Shown: positions 1 through 7,586 of the stretch, piece after piece
Layout: every line of letters starts with the position of its first letter
How positions within the stretch are numbered: the stretch's first letter is position 1
DNA from: Erythrobacter fulvus
Lineage (GTDB): Bacteria; Pseudomonadota; Alphaproteobacteria; Sphingomonadales; Sphingomonadaceae
Reading direction: 5' to 3'
DNA: 64,000 nucleotides
Assembly: GCF_028595285.1 (NCBI RefSeq)
Contig: NZ_JAQQXQ010000011.1
Coordinates: 1 to 64,000 of the forward strand
Notes under the pieces: generated by a model
Seen by the model: only the letters and a program-made list of their open reading frames with translations
The model's database searches: none
Told to the model about the DNA's origin: nothing
Position numbers and translations under genes: made by a program

Positions 1-116
1 AGCTCAAGGACTGGCGACGGATCCACACCCGTTATGACCGCTGCGCGCACACGTTCATGTCCGCCATCTGCATCGCCGCAACCGTCATCTTCTGGCTGCC
101 GCAATGAGTCCTGAGC
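1..116 (+). mobile_element. Right end of an IS5-family insertion sequence (partial)
   Basis: Seen: the last codons of an IS5-type transposase run in from the left edge and stop at 105-107, followed by a short tail that reads like a terminal repeat (GAGTCCTGAGC, about 106-116). CTAG at 117-120 fits the YTAR-type target duplication known for IS5-like elements. From there an open frame in a different style begins and leads into the NACHT gene. The left end lies outside the window, so the second terminal repeat and the duplication cannot be verified. Boundary is inferred. Confidence 0.6.
3..107 (+). CDS. IS5-family transposase, C-terminal 34 residues (partial)
   Basis: The frame starting at base 3 reads LKDWRRIHTRYDRCAHTFMS followed by a hydrophobic end and a TGA stop at 105-107. 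The string RRxxTRYD(R/K)CAxxFxxAxxxAA is the usual C-terminal end of IS5-family (IS427/IS1031-like) DDE transposases in alphaproteobacteria. The catalytic residues lie outside the window. Intactness of the whole element cannot be judged from this piece. Confidence 0.75.
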   Translation, partial: LKDWRRIHTRYDRCAHTFMSAICIAATVIFWLPQ

Positions 117-188
117 CTAGAGCGTTCCAATAAGAGCTTAAGTGCAGCAGAACTCCTAGATTGTATTCACGATGATCAATCGTTTATT

Positions 189-1727
189 GTGGTGGGCTTG
201 GCGGGTCGCGGCAAAAGCGTTTTAATGCGCTATTTGGCGCTGTCGATGTATCATGCGCCAAGAGGAAAGTTGCCACTTTTTCTTGAATTAAGGTCATTGA
301 ACTCCTTAACAAAGAAAGATATTCTTCATCTAATACATGCGCAATATAACTCAGGGAATGCTGTAAAGTTCGATGATTTTTTGGATGCGCTATCTCGAGG
401 CTATTTCGTAATTCTATTGGATGGTTTTGACGAAATCGCCCCAACAGATCGGGACGAAGTGGAGCGGGAAATACTCGAAATAAGGCAAGAGTACCCAGAA
501 TGCCCGATTGTAGTATCGGGACGACATGACGAGCGCTTTTCGTCATGGGAAAGCTTTACTGTCCTGCAATTATCAGCGATGACAAGAGATCAGACCCGCC
601 TCTTAATTGAGAAGGCCGAGTACTCAGAAGAAGTCAAGAAGAACTTTTTGAAAAGATTGACATCTGCGTTCTTCGAAGAGCACGAGAGCTTCCTAAATAC
701 ACCGCTCTTGGCCATCATGCTCATGAGAACATTTGAAGAATATGCTGAGATTCCGAGCAGTCTGCATGAGTTCTATAGGAATGCATTTGACACATTGATC
801 AGAAGACATGATGCAATGAAAAGTCAATTTCTGCGGGCGACGCACTCTGGATGTACAGCGGAAGAATTTAAGAAGGTTTTTGCAAGTTTCTGTGTTCTTA
901 CCTACTCAAAGTCTGCGTTCTCATTCCATCGAGATGACGCGCTGAACTACGTTAGCTCCGCTATCAGGCAGCAGGGGATGAATGCAGACCCTTCTCTTCT
1001 TTTAAAGGACCTGATTGAGTCCATCTGTCTGCTACACGAAGAGGGTCTCGAAATCAGCTTTGTGCACCGCTCCTTTCAAGAGTATTTCTGTGCAGTCTTT
1101 CTATCGATGTCGCCCGGTGGCTTCATTGAAAGATATTTCGAGACCGCCAACCTTCGAGTGCATGATAACGTTCTTCCGATGTTGATGGGTATTTGTCCCG
1201 AACGTGTTGAAGACGAGTGGGCGTCGGATTTTGTTGAGGATCTAATAAAAAAATATCCGAAGCAAGACGTTTCTCGGCATACGAGACTATTTGCCGACCG
1301 ATATCCAGAGTGGAATCTTCATCAGTCAAGTGATCACCGCTTCTTTTCGGTTTTTGAGAGCACTAGGCTCGACAGATGTGTGCGTATTTTGGAGAATCTC
1401 TACCCTGGAAATTTTCAAAAATGGGTGCGTCCGAAGTCAGTAAGAGAAGTGAGGGAAAAGGAGTCTCGTCAGATCGAAGCCTTAATAAACTTGGAAGGAC
1501 GAGGGGTAACCTCGCTAGAAGGCCTCAGCCTATTTTTGAAAGAAGCATCAGAGAAGAAGGAAGTGCCAATGTTCCGATTCTCTGTAGACCCATCTTTCGA
1601 ACCATTTTTTATTGAGCTTCTTGGAAAAAATTATGAGACGACTTTAAAAGGTATTGATTCGATTCAAAAGGTGCAGCGCGACCGGCGCCGCAAAGGTGAC
1701 AAATTTATTGAAGAGCTCTTTAACTGA
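189..1727 (+). CDS. NACHT-family STAND NTPase, 5'-truncated next to an IS element
   Basis: Seen: a Walker A loop GLAGRGKS at residues 3-10 from the GTG at 189, a NACHT-style Walker B LLDGFDE at about 76-82, and the helical-region motif FVHRSFQEYF near residue 290. The C-terminal part of about 200 residues is unrecognised and may be the sensor or repeat region. The same frame stays open upstream to the IS stop at 105-107 and reads naturally as NACHT sequence (AAELLDCIHDDQSFIVV), so the real protein began further left and an N-terminal effector or adaptor domain was probably lost. Codons are AT-rich, unlike the neighbours, which suggests transfer. Known: bacterial NACHT proteins are often anti-phage or signalling ATPases. 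Inference: a disabled or shortened defence gene; translation from the GTG at 189 is possible but it has no good ribosome binding site. Confidence 0.82.
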   Translation: MVGLAGRGKSVLMRYLALSMYHAPRGKLPLFLELRSLNSLTKKDILHLIHAQYNSGNAVKFDDFLDALSRGYFVILLDGFDEIAPTDRDEVEREILEIRQEYPECPIVVSGRHDERFSSWESFTVLQLSAMTRDQTRLLIEKAEYSEEVKKNFLKRLTSAFFEEHESFLNTPLLAIMLMRTFEEYAEIPSSLHEFYRNAFDTLIRRHDAMKSQFLRATHSGCTAEEFKKVFASFCVLTYSKSAFSFHRDDALNYVSSAIRQQGMNADPSLLLKDLIESICLLHEEGLEISFVHRSFQEYFCAVFLSMSPGGFIERYFETANLRVHDNVLPMLMGICPERVEDEWASDFVEDLIKKYPKQDVSRHTRLFADRYPEWNLHQSSDHRFFSVFESTRLDRCVRILENLYPGNFQKWVRPKSVREVREKESRQIEALINLEGRGVTSLEGLSLFLKEASEKKEVPMFRFSVDPSFEPFFIELLGKNYETTLKGIDSIQKVQRDRRRKGDKFIEELFN

Positions 1728-2237
1728 AATTGCATTCGCTTCCGCAATCCATCGCGCCATAAACCTGCCGCGATGGATCTGCTCGGCCTCGTGCGCACCC
1801 CAGCCCATATCGCCGCCGTCTTCCTGATCGTGTTCTTCTGGTAGGCTGTCTGTCGCTCCTCGCGGCGGGAGTGGCGGCCTGATACCAGTCCTTGCGCGCC
1901 CCTCCCGCTCCCATTCGCCTTTCCTACCACCGCCCCCGCGCCCTAGGCTCTGCGCGATGCGTCCGCTGTGCCTCTTGTGCGTCGCCCGCGCCGCCCTTTG
2001 CGGCTCTGTCACCTGCATCCCGCCCGTTTTCCCGCTCGCGCCATGTGTTCGTCCGCTGCGGGCGTTTAATCTTAAGCATCTGAAAAACAGTTATAAAGCC
2101 TGCGCAGGTAAAGTATACAGGGTGTCACCTTTGTATACTTCACATCCGCTCTCTGCCGCTCGCCCGATCGGGGGTGGGAAAATCCCGCCGCCCGTGTCAC
2201 ACTCGCCGGCGGGGCGCTTTACGGGGGGAATCAGGCC
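1728..2237. other. Intergenic region between NACHT gene and sulfotransferase
   Basis: No convincing gene. Composition changes sharply after the NACHT stop from AT-rich to GC-rich, which I take as the right edge of the acquired segment. A short frame 1773-1844 ends in a hydrophobic peptide (AHIAAVFLIVFFW) and could be the remnant of a membrane protein or transposase tail; I cannot identify it. The only clear structure is the inverted repeat at 2111-2140, listed separately, which belongs to the sulfotransferase promoter region. Confidence 0.5.
2111..2140. promoter_or_regulatory. Candidate operator: 9-bp inverted repeat with 12-bp centre
   Basis: Perfect arms AAGTATACA (2111-2119) and TGTATACTT (2132-2140) flank GGGTGTCACCTT. 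It lies 97 bp before the sulfotransferase start. The centre, read on the other strand, is AAGGTGACACCC, which differs at one base from the centre of the operator at 16107-16140; arm length and spacing are alike. This suggests one regulator binding both sites. The regulator is not encoded in the window. Confidence 0.55.
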
Positions 2238-3149
2238 ATGACGGGACCATTGGGGCGCCGTGCGCGCAATCTGGAAGAGCTGGGGATCAACATGGGTGCG
2301 CTGATGGAAAGCGCGCCGCAGCAGCATTTCCGCCCGCTCGAACCGCAGCCGGGGGATGTTTACATCACCTGCTGGGCCAAAAGCGGCACCACGATGATGC
2401 AGCAGATGTTCCACCAGATCCGGATGATCGCCGCCACGGGTGCGGGCGATATGGATTTCGACGATATCAGCCGGATGACCCCCTGGGCGGATACCGCGGT
2501 GATGGTGGATCTCGACATGAACATAGCCCAGCGTGCGGCCCCGCGCGGGTTCAAGTCGCATCAGTCCTACGAGAATCTGCCGGCGGGCGGGCGCTATGTC
2601 GTCACTTTGCGCGATCCGAAGGAGACCTATGTCTCGTTCTACCGCTTCTTCGACGGCTGGCATATCGAGCGCGGCAGCCTGTCGCTGGACGAATTCTTCC
2701 CGTTGTGGATGGCCGGCGGGCCGGGCGGGTGCGATTACTTCACCCATCTGCTCAGCTGGTATGCGCGCCGCGATGCGCCCGACACGCTGCTTTACAGCTA
2801 CCGCTGGGCGGCGAAGAACCGCGCGGCGATGATTGCGCGGATGGCGGACTTCCTCGGGCTGTCGCTGACGCCGGAACAGGCCGCGCTGGTGGAGGAGATG
2901 ACAAGCCGCGAATTCATGCACGCGCATCATGATCGCTTCGACGACAGCATGATCTGCCGCGTGATGGAGGAACGGCTGGGGATTCCGGACGATGCGGATT
3001 CGACCAAGGTGCAGGCAGTGGGGAGCGATGCCGGGGTGATCCCTCCGGCGATTGCGGCGCAAATCGATGCGATGTGGGCCGAAAGGGTGCTGCCCGCCAC
3101 CGGTCATGCCGATTTCGCCAGCCTCGCCGCGGCGATCGATCCGGCCTGA
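2238..3149 (+). CDS. Sulfotransferase domain protein (cytosolic type, PAPS-dependent)
   Basis: 303 residues. The 5'-phosphosulfate loop is visible near the N-terminus (CWAKSGTTMMQQM, about residues 46-58), followed by KSHQSYENLP with the likely catalytic His, and the 3'-phosphate motif TLRDPKETYVSFYRFF. These are the order and spacing of soluble sulfotransferases, which move sulfate from PAPS to hydroxyl or amine groups. The usual C-terminal RKGxxGDW motif is replaced by a divergent sequence around TKVQAVGSDAG. No signal peptide. The acceptor substrate is unknown. It appears to be a single-gene unit and carries the operator at 2111-2140 upstream. Confidence 0.82.
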   Translation: MTGPLGRRARNLEELGINMGALMESAPQQHFRPLEPQPGDVYITCWAKSGTTMMQQMFHQIRMIAATGAGDMDFDDISRMTPWADTAVMVDLDMNIAQRAAPRGFKSHQSYENLPAGGRYVVTLRDPKETYVSFYRFFDGWHIERGSLSLDEFFPLWMAGGPGGCDYFTHLLSWYARRDAPDTLLYSYRWAAKNRAAMIARMADFLGLSLTPEQAALVEEMTSREFMHAHHDRFDDSMICRVMEERLGIPDDADSTKVQAVGSDAGVIPPAIAAQIDAMWAERVLPATGHADFASLAAAIDPA

Positions 3150-3166
3150 CATCTGCCGCGCGCAAC

Positions 3167-3180
3167 TTGATCCGCGTCAA
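3167..3180. promoter_or_regulatory. FNR/FixK-type box TTGAT-N4-GTCAA
   Basis: TTGATCCGCGTCAA is a near-perfect FNR/FixK-family palindrome. Its centre is about 61 bp before the ATG at 3235, so with activation from position -41.5 transcription would start near 3215, leaving a normal leader with GGGAG before the ATG. Inference: the downstream DUF465 gene is induced under low oxygen. Confidence 0.55.
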
Positions 3181-3234
3181 ATACCGTGCGGCGCGGGCGG
3201 CCTAGGCAGATCGTGCGAACTAAGGGAGAATTTC

Positions 3235-3492
3235 ATGTCCGCTCATACGCCGCACGAATTGCACGACGAATTTCCGAATGATGCCGAAGCGCTGCACCGG
3301 CTGAAGTTAGAGAATGCGCATTTCGCGCGGTTGGCCGAACGGCATCACGAGGTGAACCGCGAAATCCACCGCATCGAAAGCGAGATCGAGGCGGCAAGCG
3401 ACGAACGGATCGAGGCGTTGAAGAAAGAGCGGCTGCATCTGCTCGACGAGATTGCGGCGATGCTGGACCAGCAGTCCGAAGCCACTGCCTAA
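3235..3492 (+). CDS. YdcH-family (DUF465) small coiled-coil protein
   Basis: 85 residues starting at the ATG after GGGAG. The middle reads [20 protein letters not shown] followed by a conserved heptad-rich stretch ([32 protein letters not shown], split here for length by its two halves [13 protein letters not shown] and [12 protein letters not shown]), the signature of the DUF465/YdcH family. These are short, charged, mostly helical proteins of unknown role, common in proteobacteria. The FNR-type box just upstream suggests oxygen-responsive expression. No membrane segment. Confidence 0.85.
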   Translation: MSAHTPHELHDEFPNDAEALHRLKLENAHFARLAERHHEVNREIHRIESEIEAASDERIEALKKERLHLLDEIAAMLDQQSEATA

Positions 3493-3565
3493 TCGCAGCT
3501 TGTGCGGGCGGTGCAAGAGGCGACGCGCCGCCCGCAACCCGTCCCGGCCGCGATAGATCGGCCGG

Positions 3566-3715
3566 TCAACTGCGGGGCGTGGCGCGGCGATCGTCAACCG
3601 AACGGCGATCACCCTTGCGGCGGTCGGGGCCGTCAAAGGGCTGCTGCGCCTGCCTGCGGTCGCTCTTGCGTCGGCCTTCGGCAGGGAAGTCCTTCGGATT
3701 ATCGTCGTCAGCCAT
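3566..3715 (-). CDS. Very small Arg/Asp-rich protein with repeated RRKxDRR motif
   Basis: 49 residues on the reverse strand, ATG at 3713-3715 and TGA at 3566-3568. It starts [20 protein letters not shown] and later has DRRKGDRRS and DDRR, a spaced repetition of basic-acidic blocks. Proteins with this (R)RxGDRRS pattern are frequent uncharacterised small proteins in sphingomonads. The frame fits the gap between the DUF465 gene and argB and is transcribed divergently from argB. No function can be assigned; the repeated basic pattern suggests an unstructured nucleic-acid or acidic-partner binder. Confidence 0.6.
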   Translation of the reverse strand: MADDDNPKDFPAEGRRKSDRRQAQQPFDGPDRRKGDRRSVDDRRATPRS

Positions 3716-3860
3716 GCTTACCTCCGGTGCGGATTTTTATCATCAAGCGACCGGAAAACCAAATCGGGCGTCAAGGCCTTGGCCAAGCCGCCTTGCACTG
3801 CGCGCGCAACGCGCTAGGGGCGCGGCATTGCATTTGCCCGCAAGCGGGCGAGAGAAAGCG

Positions 3861-4781
3861 ATGCCTGTGACCGACACCAAGCCAAGCGCCTCCGGCGCGC
3901 CGATGCCCGATCTTTCCAAGGCCGAAGTGCTGATCGAGGCGCTGCCCTACTTCCAGCGCTATGCCGGACGCACCTTCGTGGTGAAATATGGCGGCCATGC
4001 GATGGGCGATGCCCAGGCCGCGCGCGATTTCGCCGAGGACATCGTGCTGCTGAAGGCGGTCGGCATCAATCCGGTCGTGGTTCACGGCGGCGGGCCGCAG
4101 ATCGGCCAGATGCTGGCCCGGCTGGGGGTGGAGAGCACTTTCGTCGACGGACTGCGCGTCACCGACGAGGCCACCGCCAAGGTTGCCGAAATGGTGCTGT
4201 CCGGTGCGATCAACAAGGAACTGGTGAGCTGGATCGCGGCCGCAGGGGGCAAGGCGATCGGTATTTCTGGCAAGGACGGCGGCCTGGTGACGGCGCGCAA
4301 GGTTAATCGCACCACCCGCGATCCCGACAGCAATATCGAACAGGTGGTCGATCTCGGCTTTGTCGGGGAGCCCGCGGTGGTCGATACCAGCGTGATCGAT
4401 ACCGCTGTGGCCGCCGGGATGATCCCGGTGATTGCGCCGATCGCCCCGGGCGAGGACGGGGCGACCTACAACATCAACGCCGACACCATGGCAGGCGCGA
4501 TTGCGGCGGCTCTGGGCGCGGCGCGGCTGTTCCTGCTGACCGACGTTGCCGGCGTGCTTGATGCCGACGGCAAACTGCTGACCGATCTCACCCCTGCCGA
4601 TATCGCGCAGCTGCGCGAGGACGGTGTGATCCGCGGCGGCATGGTGCCCAAGCTCGAAACCTGCGTTGCCGCGGTGCAATCGGGTTGCGAGGCGGCGGTT
4701 GTGCTCGACGGGCGGGTGGGGCACGCCATGCTGCTCGAATTCTTCACCGCCCGCGGCGCGGGTACGCTGGTGCGCGCCTGA
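3861..4781 (+). CDS. argB: Acetylglutamate kinase
   Basis: 306 residues. Catalyses ATP-dependent phosphorylation of N-acetyl-L-glutamate, the second step of arginine synthesis, in the cytosol. Visible are the amino-acid-kinase fold landmarks: [11 protein letters not shown] with the phosphate-binding Lys near the N-terminus, [10 protein letters not shown], the [12 protein letters not shown] segment and [12 protein letters not shown]. The start at 3861 follows GAGAGAAAG; the frame is open further upstream, but that sequence does not look like ArgB. A perfect hairpin follows at 4807-4834, so the gene probably ends its own transcript. Length is normal for the family. Confidence 0.96.
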   Translation: MPVTDTKPSASGAPMPDLSKAEVLIEALPYFQRYAGRTFVVKYGGHAMGDAQAARDFAEDIVLLKAVGINPVVVHGGGPQIGQMLARLGVESTFVDGLRVTDEATAKVAEMVLSGAINKELVSWIAAAGGKAIGISGKDGGLVTARKVNRTTRDPDSNIEQVVDLGFVGEPAVVDTSVIDTAVAAGMIPVIAPIAPGEDGATYNINADTMAGAIAAALGAARLFLLTDVAGVLDADGKLLTDLTPADIAQLREDGVIRGGMVPKLETCVAAVQSGCEAAVVLDGRVGHAMLLEFFTARGAGTLVRA

Positions 4782-4806
4782 GGCGCCACGGGAACCCTAT
4801 GGCGCG

Positions 4807-4834
4807 AGGCGTATTAACTCGCTAATACGCCTTT
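4807..4834 (+). terminator. Intrinsic terminator after argB
   Basis: AGGCGTATTA (4807-4816) pairs perfectly with TAATACGCCT (4823-4832) around a 6-base loop, followed by a short T run. It lies between argB and the YggT gene. The T run is short, so termination may be partial. Confidence 0.65.
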
Positions 4835-4891
4835 CGAGGGACATCACGCGGATGCGCATGGCGCATTCCGGAAATGGAAGCGGATAAGACA

Positions 4892-5185
4892 ATGCAAGGC
4901 CTGGCTGTTCTCGTCGATATTCTGGTGATGATCACCAATGTGCTGGTGATGCTGATCATCGTGCAGTTCGTGATCGGACTGTTGTTCGCCTTCAATGTGG
5001 TGAGCCCGAGCAATGAATTCCTGCGGCAGGTCTATGATGCGATCAACCGCCTGCTTGAACCGGTGCTCCGCCCGATCCGCAACATCATGCCCAACACCGG
5101 CGCGATCGACTTTTCGCCGCTGGTGCTGATCCTCGGATTGCAGATCCTGATCCGGGTGCTGATGGGCGTGGCGGGAGCTTATTGA
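4892..5185 (+). CDS. YggT-family integral membrane protein
   Basis: 97 residues from the ATG at 4892, which is preceded by GGAAG at an 11-base spacing; an in-frame ATG at 4874 would add 6 residues but has no proper ribosome binding site. Two hydrophobic segments ([20 protein letters not shown] and [19 protein letters not shown]) flank the family motif [19 protein letters not shown]. The molecular role of the YggT family is poorly defined; it has been linked to osmotic or potassium homeostasis and cell-surface functions. Its stop overlaps the folD start (TGATG), so the two are translationally coupled. Confidence 0.88.
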   Translation: MQGLAVLVDILVMITNVLVMLIIVQFVIGLLFAFNVVSPSNEFLRQVYDAINRLLEPVLRPIRNIMPNTGAIDFSPLVLILGLQILIRVLMGVAGAY

Positions 5186-6096
5186 TGCCAGAGGCCGCGA
5201 CCATGGCAGCGCTGATCGACGGCAAGGCCTTTGCCGAAGCCTTGCGCGCCCGCGTGGGCGAGGCGGCTGCGGCCTTTGCGCAGGCGACCGGACGCAAGCC
5301 CGGGCTCGCGGTGGTGCTGGTGGGCGAAGACCCGGCCAGCCAGGTCTATGTCGGCGCCAAGGGCAAGGCCTGCGAGGCGGCGGGAATGGCGAGCTTCGAG
5401 CACCGCCTGCCGGCCGATACCAGCGAGGCCGCGCTGCTTTCGCTCGTCGAAAGGCTCAATCAGGACGAGGCGGTGGACGGCATCCTCGTGCAATTGCCGC
5501 TTCCCGCCCATCTCGACGAACAGGCGGTCATCGCCGCAATCAGTCCAGACAAGGACGTGGACGGCTTCCATGTCATCAATGCCGGCCGGCTGGCGGTGGG
5601 TCAGGAAGGCTTCGTGCCCTGCACGCCGCTGGGCTGCATCATGCTGCTGAAAGACCGTTTGAGCGATGATCTGTCGGGCCTCGATGCGGTGGTTATCGGG
5701 CGTTCGAACATCGTCGGCAAGCCGATGGCGCAATTGCTGGTCGATGCCAACGCCACGGTCACCATCGCGCACAGCCGCACGAAGAACCTGCCCGAACTGG
5801 TGCGCCGCGCCGATATCGTGGTGGCTGCCGTGGGCCGACCGGAAATGGTAAAAGGCGACTGGATCAAGCCGGGCGCGACCGTCATCGATGTCGGCATCAA
5901 CCGTCTGCCCCCGGAAGAGGGCAAGGCGAAAGGCCGGTTGGTCGGCGATGTCGCCTTTGCCGAGGCATCCGAAGTGGCAGGGGCGATCACCCCCGTGCCG
6001 GGCGGGGTCGGGCCGATGACCATCGCGGTGCTACTGCGCAATACGCTGGTCGCCGCGCACTCCCATGCGGGGCTGCCCGCGCCCGAGGGCCTGTGA
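5185..6096 (+). CDS. folD: Bifunctional methylenetetrahydrofolate dehydrogenase/cyclohydrolase
   Basis: 303 residues. Interconverts 5,10-methylene-, methenyl- and 10-formyl-tetrahydrofolate using NADP in one-carbon metabolism. Landmarks: the substrate Tyr/Lys region [32 protein letters not shown], the Rossmann segment [17 protein letters not shown] and the C-terminal signature [15 protein letters not shown]. The ATG at 5185 overlaps the YggT stop and follows GGGAG at 7 bases; the ATG at 5203 is an alternative start that gives a more typical N-terminus ([11 protein letters not shown]). It is followed by a lipoprotein gene with a 4-base overlap. Confidence 0.95.
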   Translation: MPEAATMAALIDGKAFAEALRARVGEAAAAFAQATGRKPGLAVVLVGEDPASQVYVGAKGKACEAAGMASFEHRLPADTSEAALLSLVERLNQDEAVDGILVQLPLPAHLDEQAVIAAISPDKDVDGFHVINAGRLAVGQEGFVPCTPLGCIMLLKDRLSDDLSGLDAVVIGRSNIVGKPMAQLLVDANATVTIAHSRTKNLPELVRRADIVVAAVGRPEMVKGDWIKPGATVIDVGINRLPPEEGKAKGRLVGDVAFAEASEVAGAITPVPGGVGPMTIAVLLRNTLVAAHSHAGLPAPEGL

Positions 6097-6860
6097 GGTT
6101 CGCCCCTGCACTGCTGATCGCCGGCGCGCTGGCTGCCACGCTGGCCTCCTGCGGCTCGCCGCGCCCCAAGGGGCCGCCGGCGAAGATCATCAACCGCGTG
6201 CTCGCCCGTGCGCCGGGTGCGGCGCAACCGAGCACCATCGTCGCTGCCGAAATCGCCTTTGCCCGCGCCGCGCGCGAAGAGGGGCAGTGGACGGCCTTTC
6301 GCACTTTTGCCGCGCCGGGCGCGGTGATCCACACGCCGTCGGGGCCGGTGGTTGCCGACACCTTCCTCGCCGGGCGGACCGATCCGGCAGAGGCGGTGCA
6401 ATGGGAACCGCGCGCGGTTGCGATCAGCTGCGACGGCGCGCTTGCCGTGTCGCAGGGGCGTTATCGCGATCCCAATGGCACGGTCGGCAATTTCGTGACG
6501 GTATGGGAACGCCAGTCGGGCGGCGAATACCGCTACGTCTATGACGTGGGCGGGCCGGACGTGCCGCAGCCCCCGCCGCGCAAGGCGGTGGAGGACGGGG
6601 ATATCGTCGTCACGTCGATCGATGCGGTGCTGGGCCTGGTCGCCAGCTGTCCGCGCGGCCGGGACGAAGTGCCGCCGCCGCCCGCCATTCCGATCGGGGA
6701 GGACGGCAAGACCGATGCCCGCCTGTCGCGTGACGGCACGCTGCGCTGGCGCTGGGAACAGCGCGATGACGGCACCCGCTATGCCGCGGTCGAATATTTC
6801 TACGAAGGGCGCTGGTTGCAGGCTTTCGATCAGACCCTGATCCCTGCAGCGGGGCAGTAG
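6093..6860 (+). CDS. Predicted lipoprotein with SnoaL/NTF2-like region
   Basis: 255 residues, GTG start overlapping the folD stop (GTGA). The N-terminus is a lipoprotein signal ([15 protein letters not shown]) with lipobox LASC, so it is probably acylated and anchored on the periplasmic side. The body has [20 protein letters not shown] and then [10 protein letters not shown], the look of DUF4440/SnoaL-like NTF2-fold proteins, which are mostly unassigned ligand-binding or stress-related proteins. Translational coupling to folD may reflect only gene packing. Specific function unknown. Confidence 0.75.
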   Translation: MRFAPALLIAGALAATLASCGSPRPKGPPAKIINRVLARAPGAAQPSTIVAAEIAFARAAREEGQWTAFRTFAAPGAVIHTPSGPVVADTFLAGRTDPAEAVQWEPRAVAISCDGALAVSQGRYRDPNGTVGNFVTVWERQSGGEYRYVYDVGGPDVPQPPPRKAVEDGDIVVTSIDAVLGLVASCPRGRDEVPPPPAIPIGEDGKTDARLSRDGTLRWRWEQRDDGTRYAAVEYFYEGRWLQAFDQTLIPAAGQ

Positions 6861-6867
6861 CGCGGCG

Positions 6868-7497
6868 ATGGTGCTTACCGAGCTTTTCTTTTCCGCCTTC
6901 GTCACCCTGTTCGTGGTGATCGATCCGCCCGGTTGCGCGCCGATTTATGCCGGGCTGACCAAGGGCGCGTCGCCACAGCAGGCGCGCAGCATGGCGTTGC
7001 GGGCGACCTTTATCGCGACGATCATTCTGCTGATCTTCGCGCTGTTCGGGCAGCAATTGCTGGGTGCGCTGCATATCGAGCTGAACTCGTTCCGCATTGC
7101 GGGCGGGCTGATGCTGTTCTTCATCGCTTTCGACATGGTGTTCGAAAAGCGCACCCAGCGCCGCGAGGAGCGCGCCGAAAAGATCGCCGCCACCCCCGAG
7201 ATCGAAGATGTTTCGGTCTTCCCCATGGCTATGCCGATGCTGGCCGGCCCCGGCGCGATCGCGGCGATCATGCTGCTGATGAACGAGGCCGAAGGCTGGG
7301 CCGAGATGATCGAGGTGCTGGCGGCGCTGGCTGCCGTCCTGATTATCACCGCCGCCGCGCTGGTGGCGGCAGGGCCGCTGATCCGGTTGCTGGGTGACAA
7401 GGTCGAGGCTGTCATCACCCGCCTGCTGGGCGTGCTGCTGGCGGCGCTGGCGGCGCAATATGTGATCGACGGGTTGAAGGGCAGCTTCGGTCTGTAG
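6868..7497 (+). CDS. MarC-family (UPF0056) inner-membrane protein
   Basis: 209 residues with about six hydrophobic helices. The N-terminal LFFSAFVTLFVVIDPPGCAP and AMPMLAGPGAIAAIMLLM in the second half are the two related signature blocks of the MarC family. Despite the name, MarC is not a proven multidrug efflux pump; the transported substrate, if any, is unknown. The start is 7 bases after the upstream lipoprotein stop, so it is likely cotranscribed with folD and the lipoprotein gene. Confidence 0.9.
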   Translation: MVLTELFFSAFVTLFVVIDPPGCAPIYAGLTKGASPQQARSMALRATFIATIILLIFALFGQQLLGALHIELNSFRIAGGLMLFFIAFDMVFEKRTQRREERAEKIAATPEIEDVSVFPMAMPMLAGPGAIAAIMLLMNEAEGWAEMIEVLAALAAVLIITAAALVAAGPLIRLLGDKVEAVITRLLGVLLAALAAQYVIDGLKGSFGL

Positions 7498-7586
7498 CAG
7501 GCCTGCGTGCTTGCCTCGGTGCGGCATTGTGGCATCATTCTGCGGCGGTGCGCCAAGGGTGTGGCCGATGTTGGGGGGGAACCGTG

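Noticed and set aside
1773..1844. Short frame ending AHIAAVFLIVFFW after the NACHT gene
   Set aside because: 24 codons, no ribosome binding site, no recognisable family; described in the intergenic entry only.
1957..2241. 94-residue forward frame before the sulfotransferase
   Set aside because: Cys- and Pro-rich nonsense-like sequence running through the operator; no ribosome binding site or homologous style.
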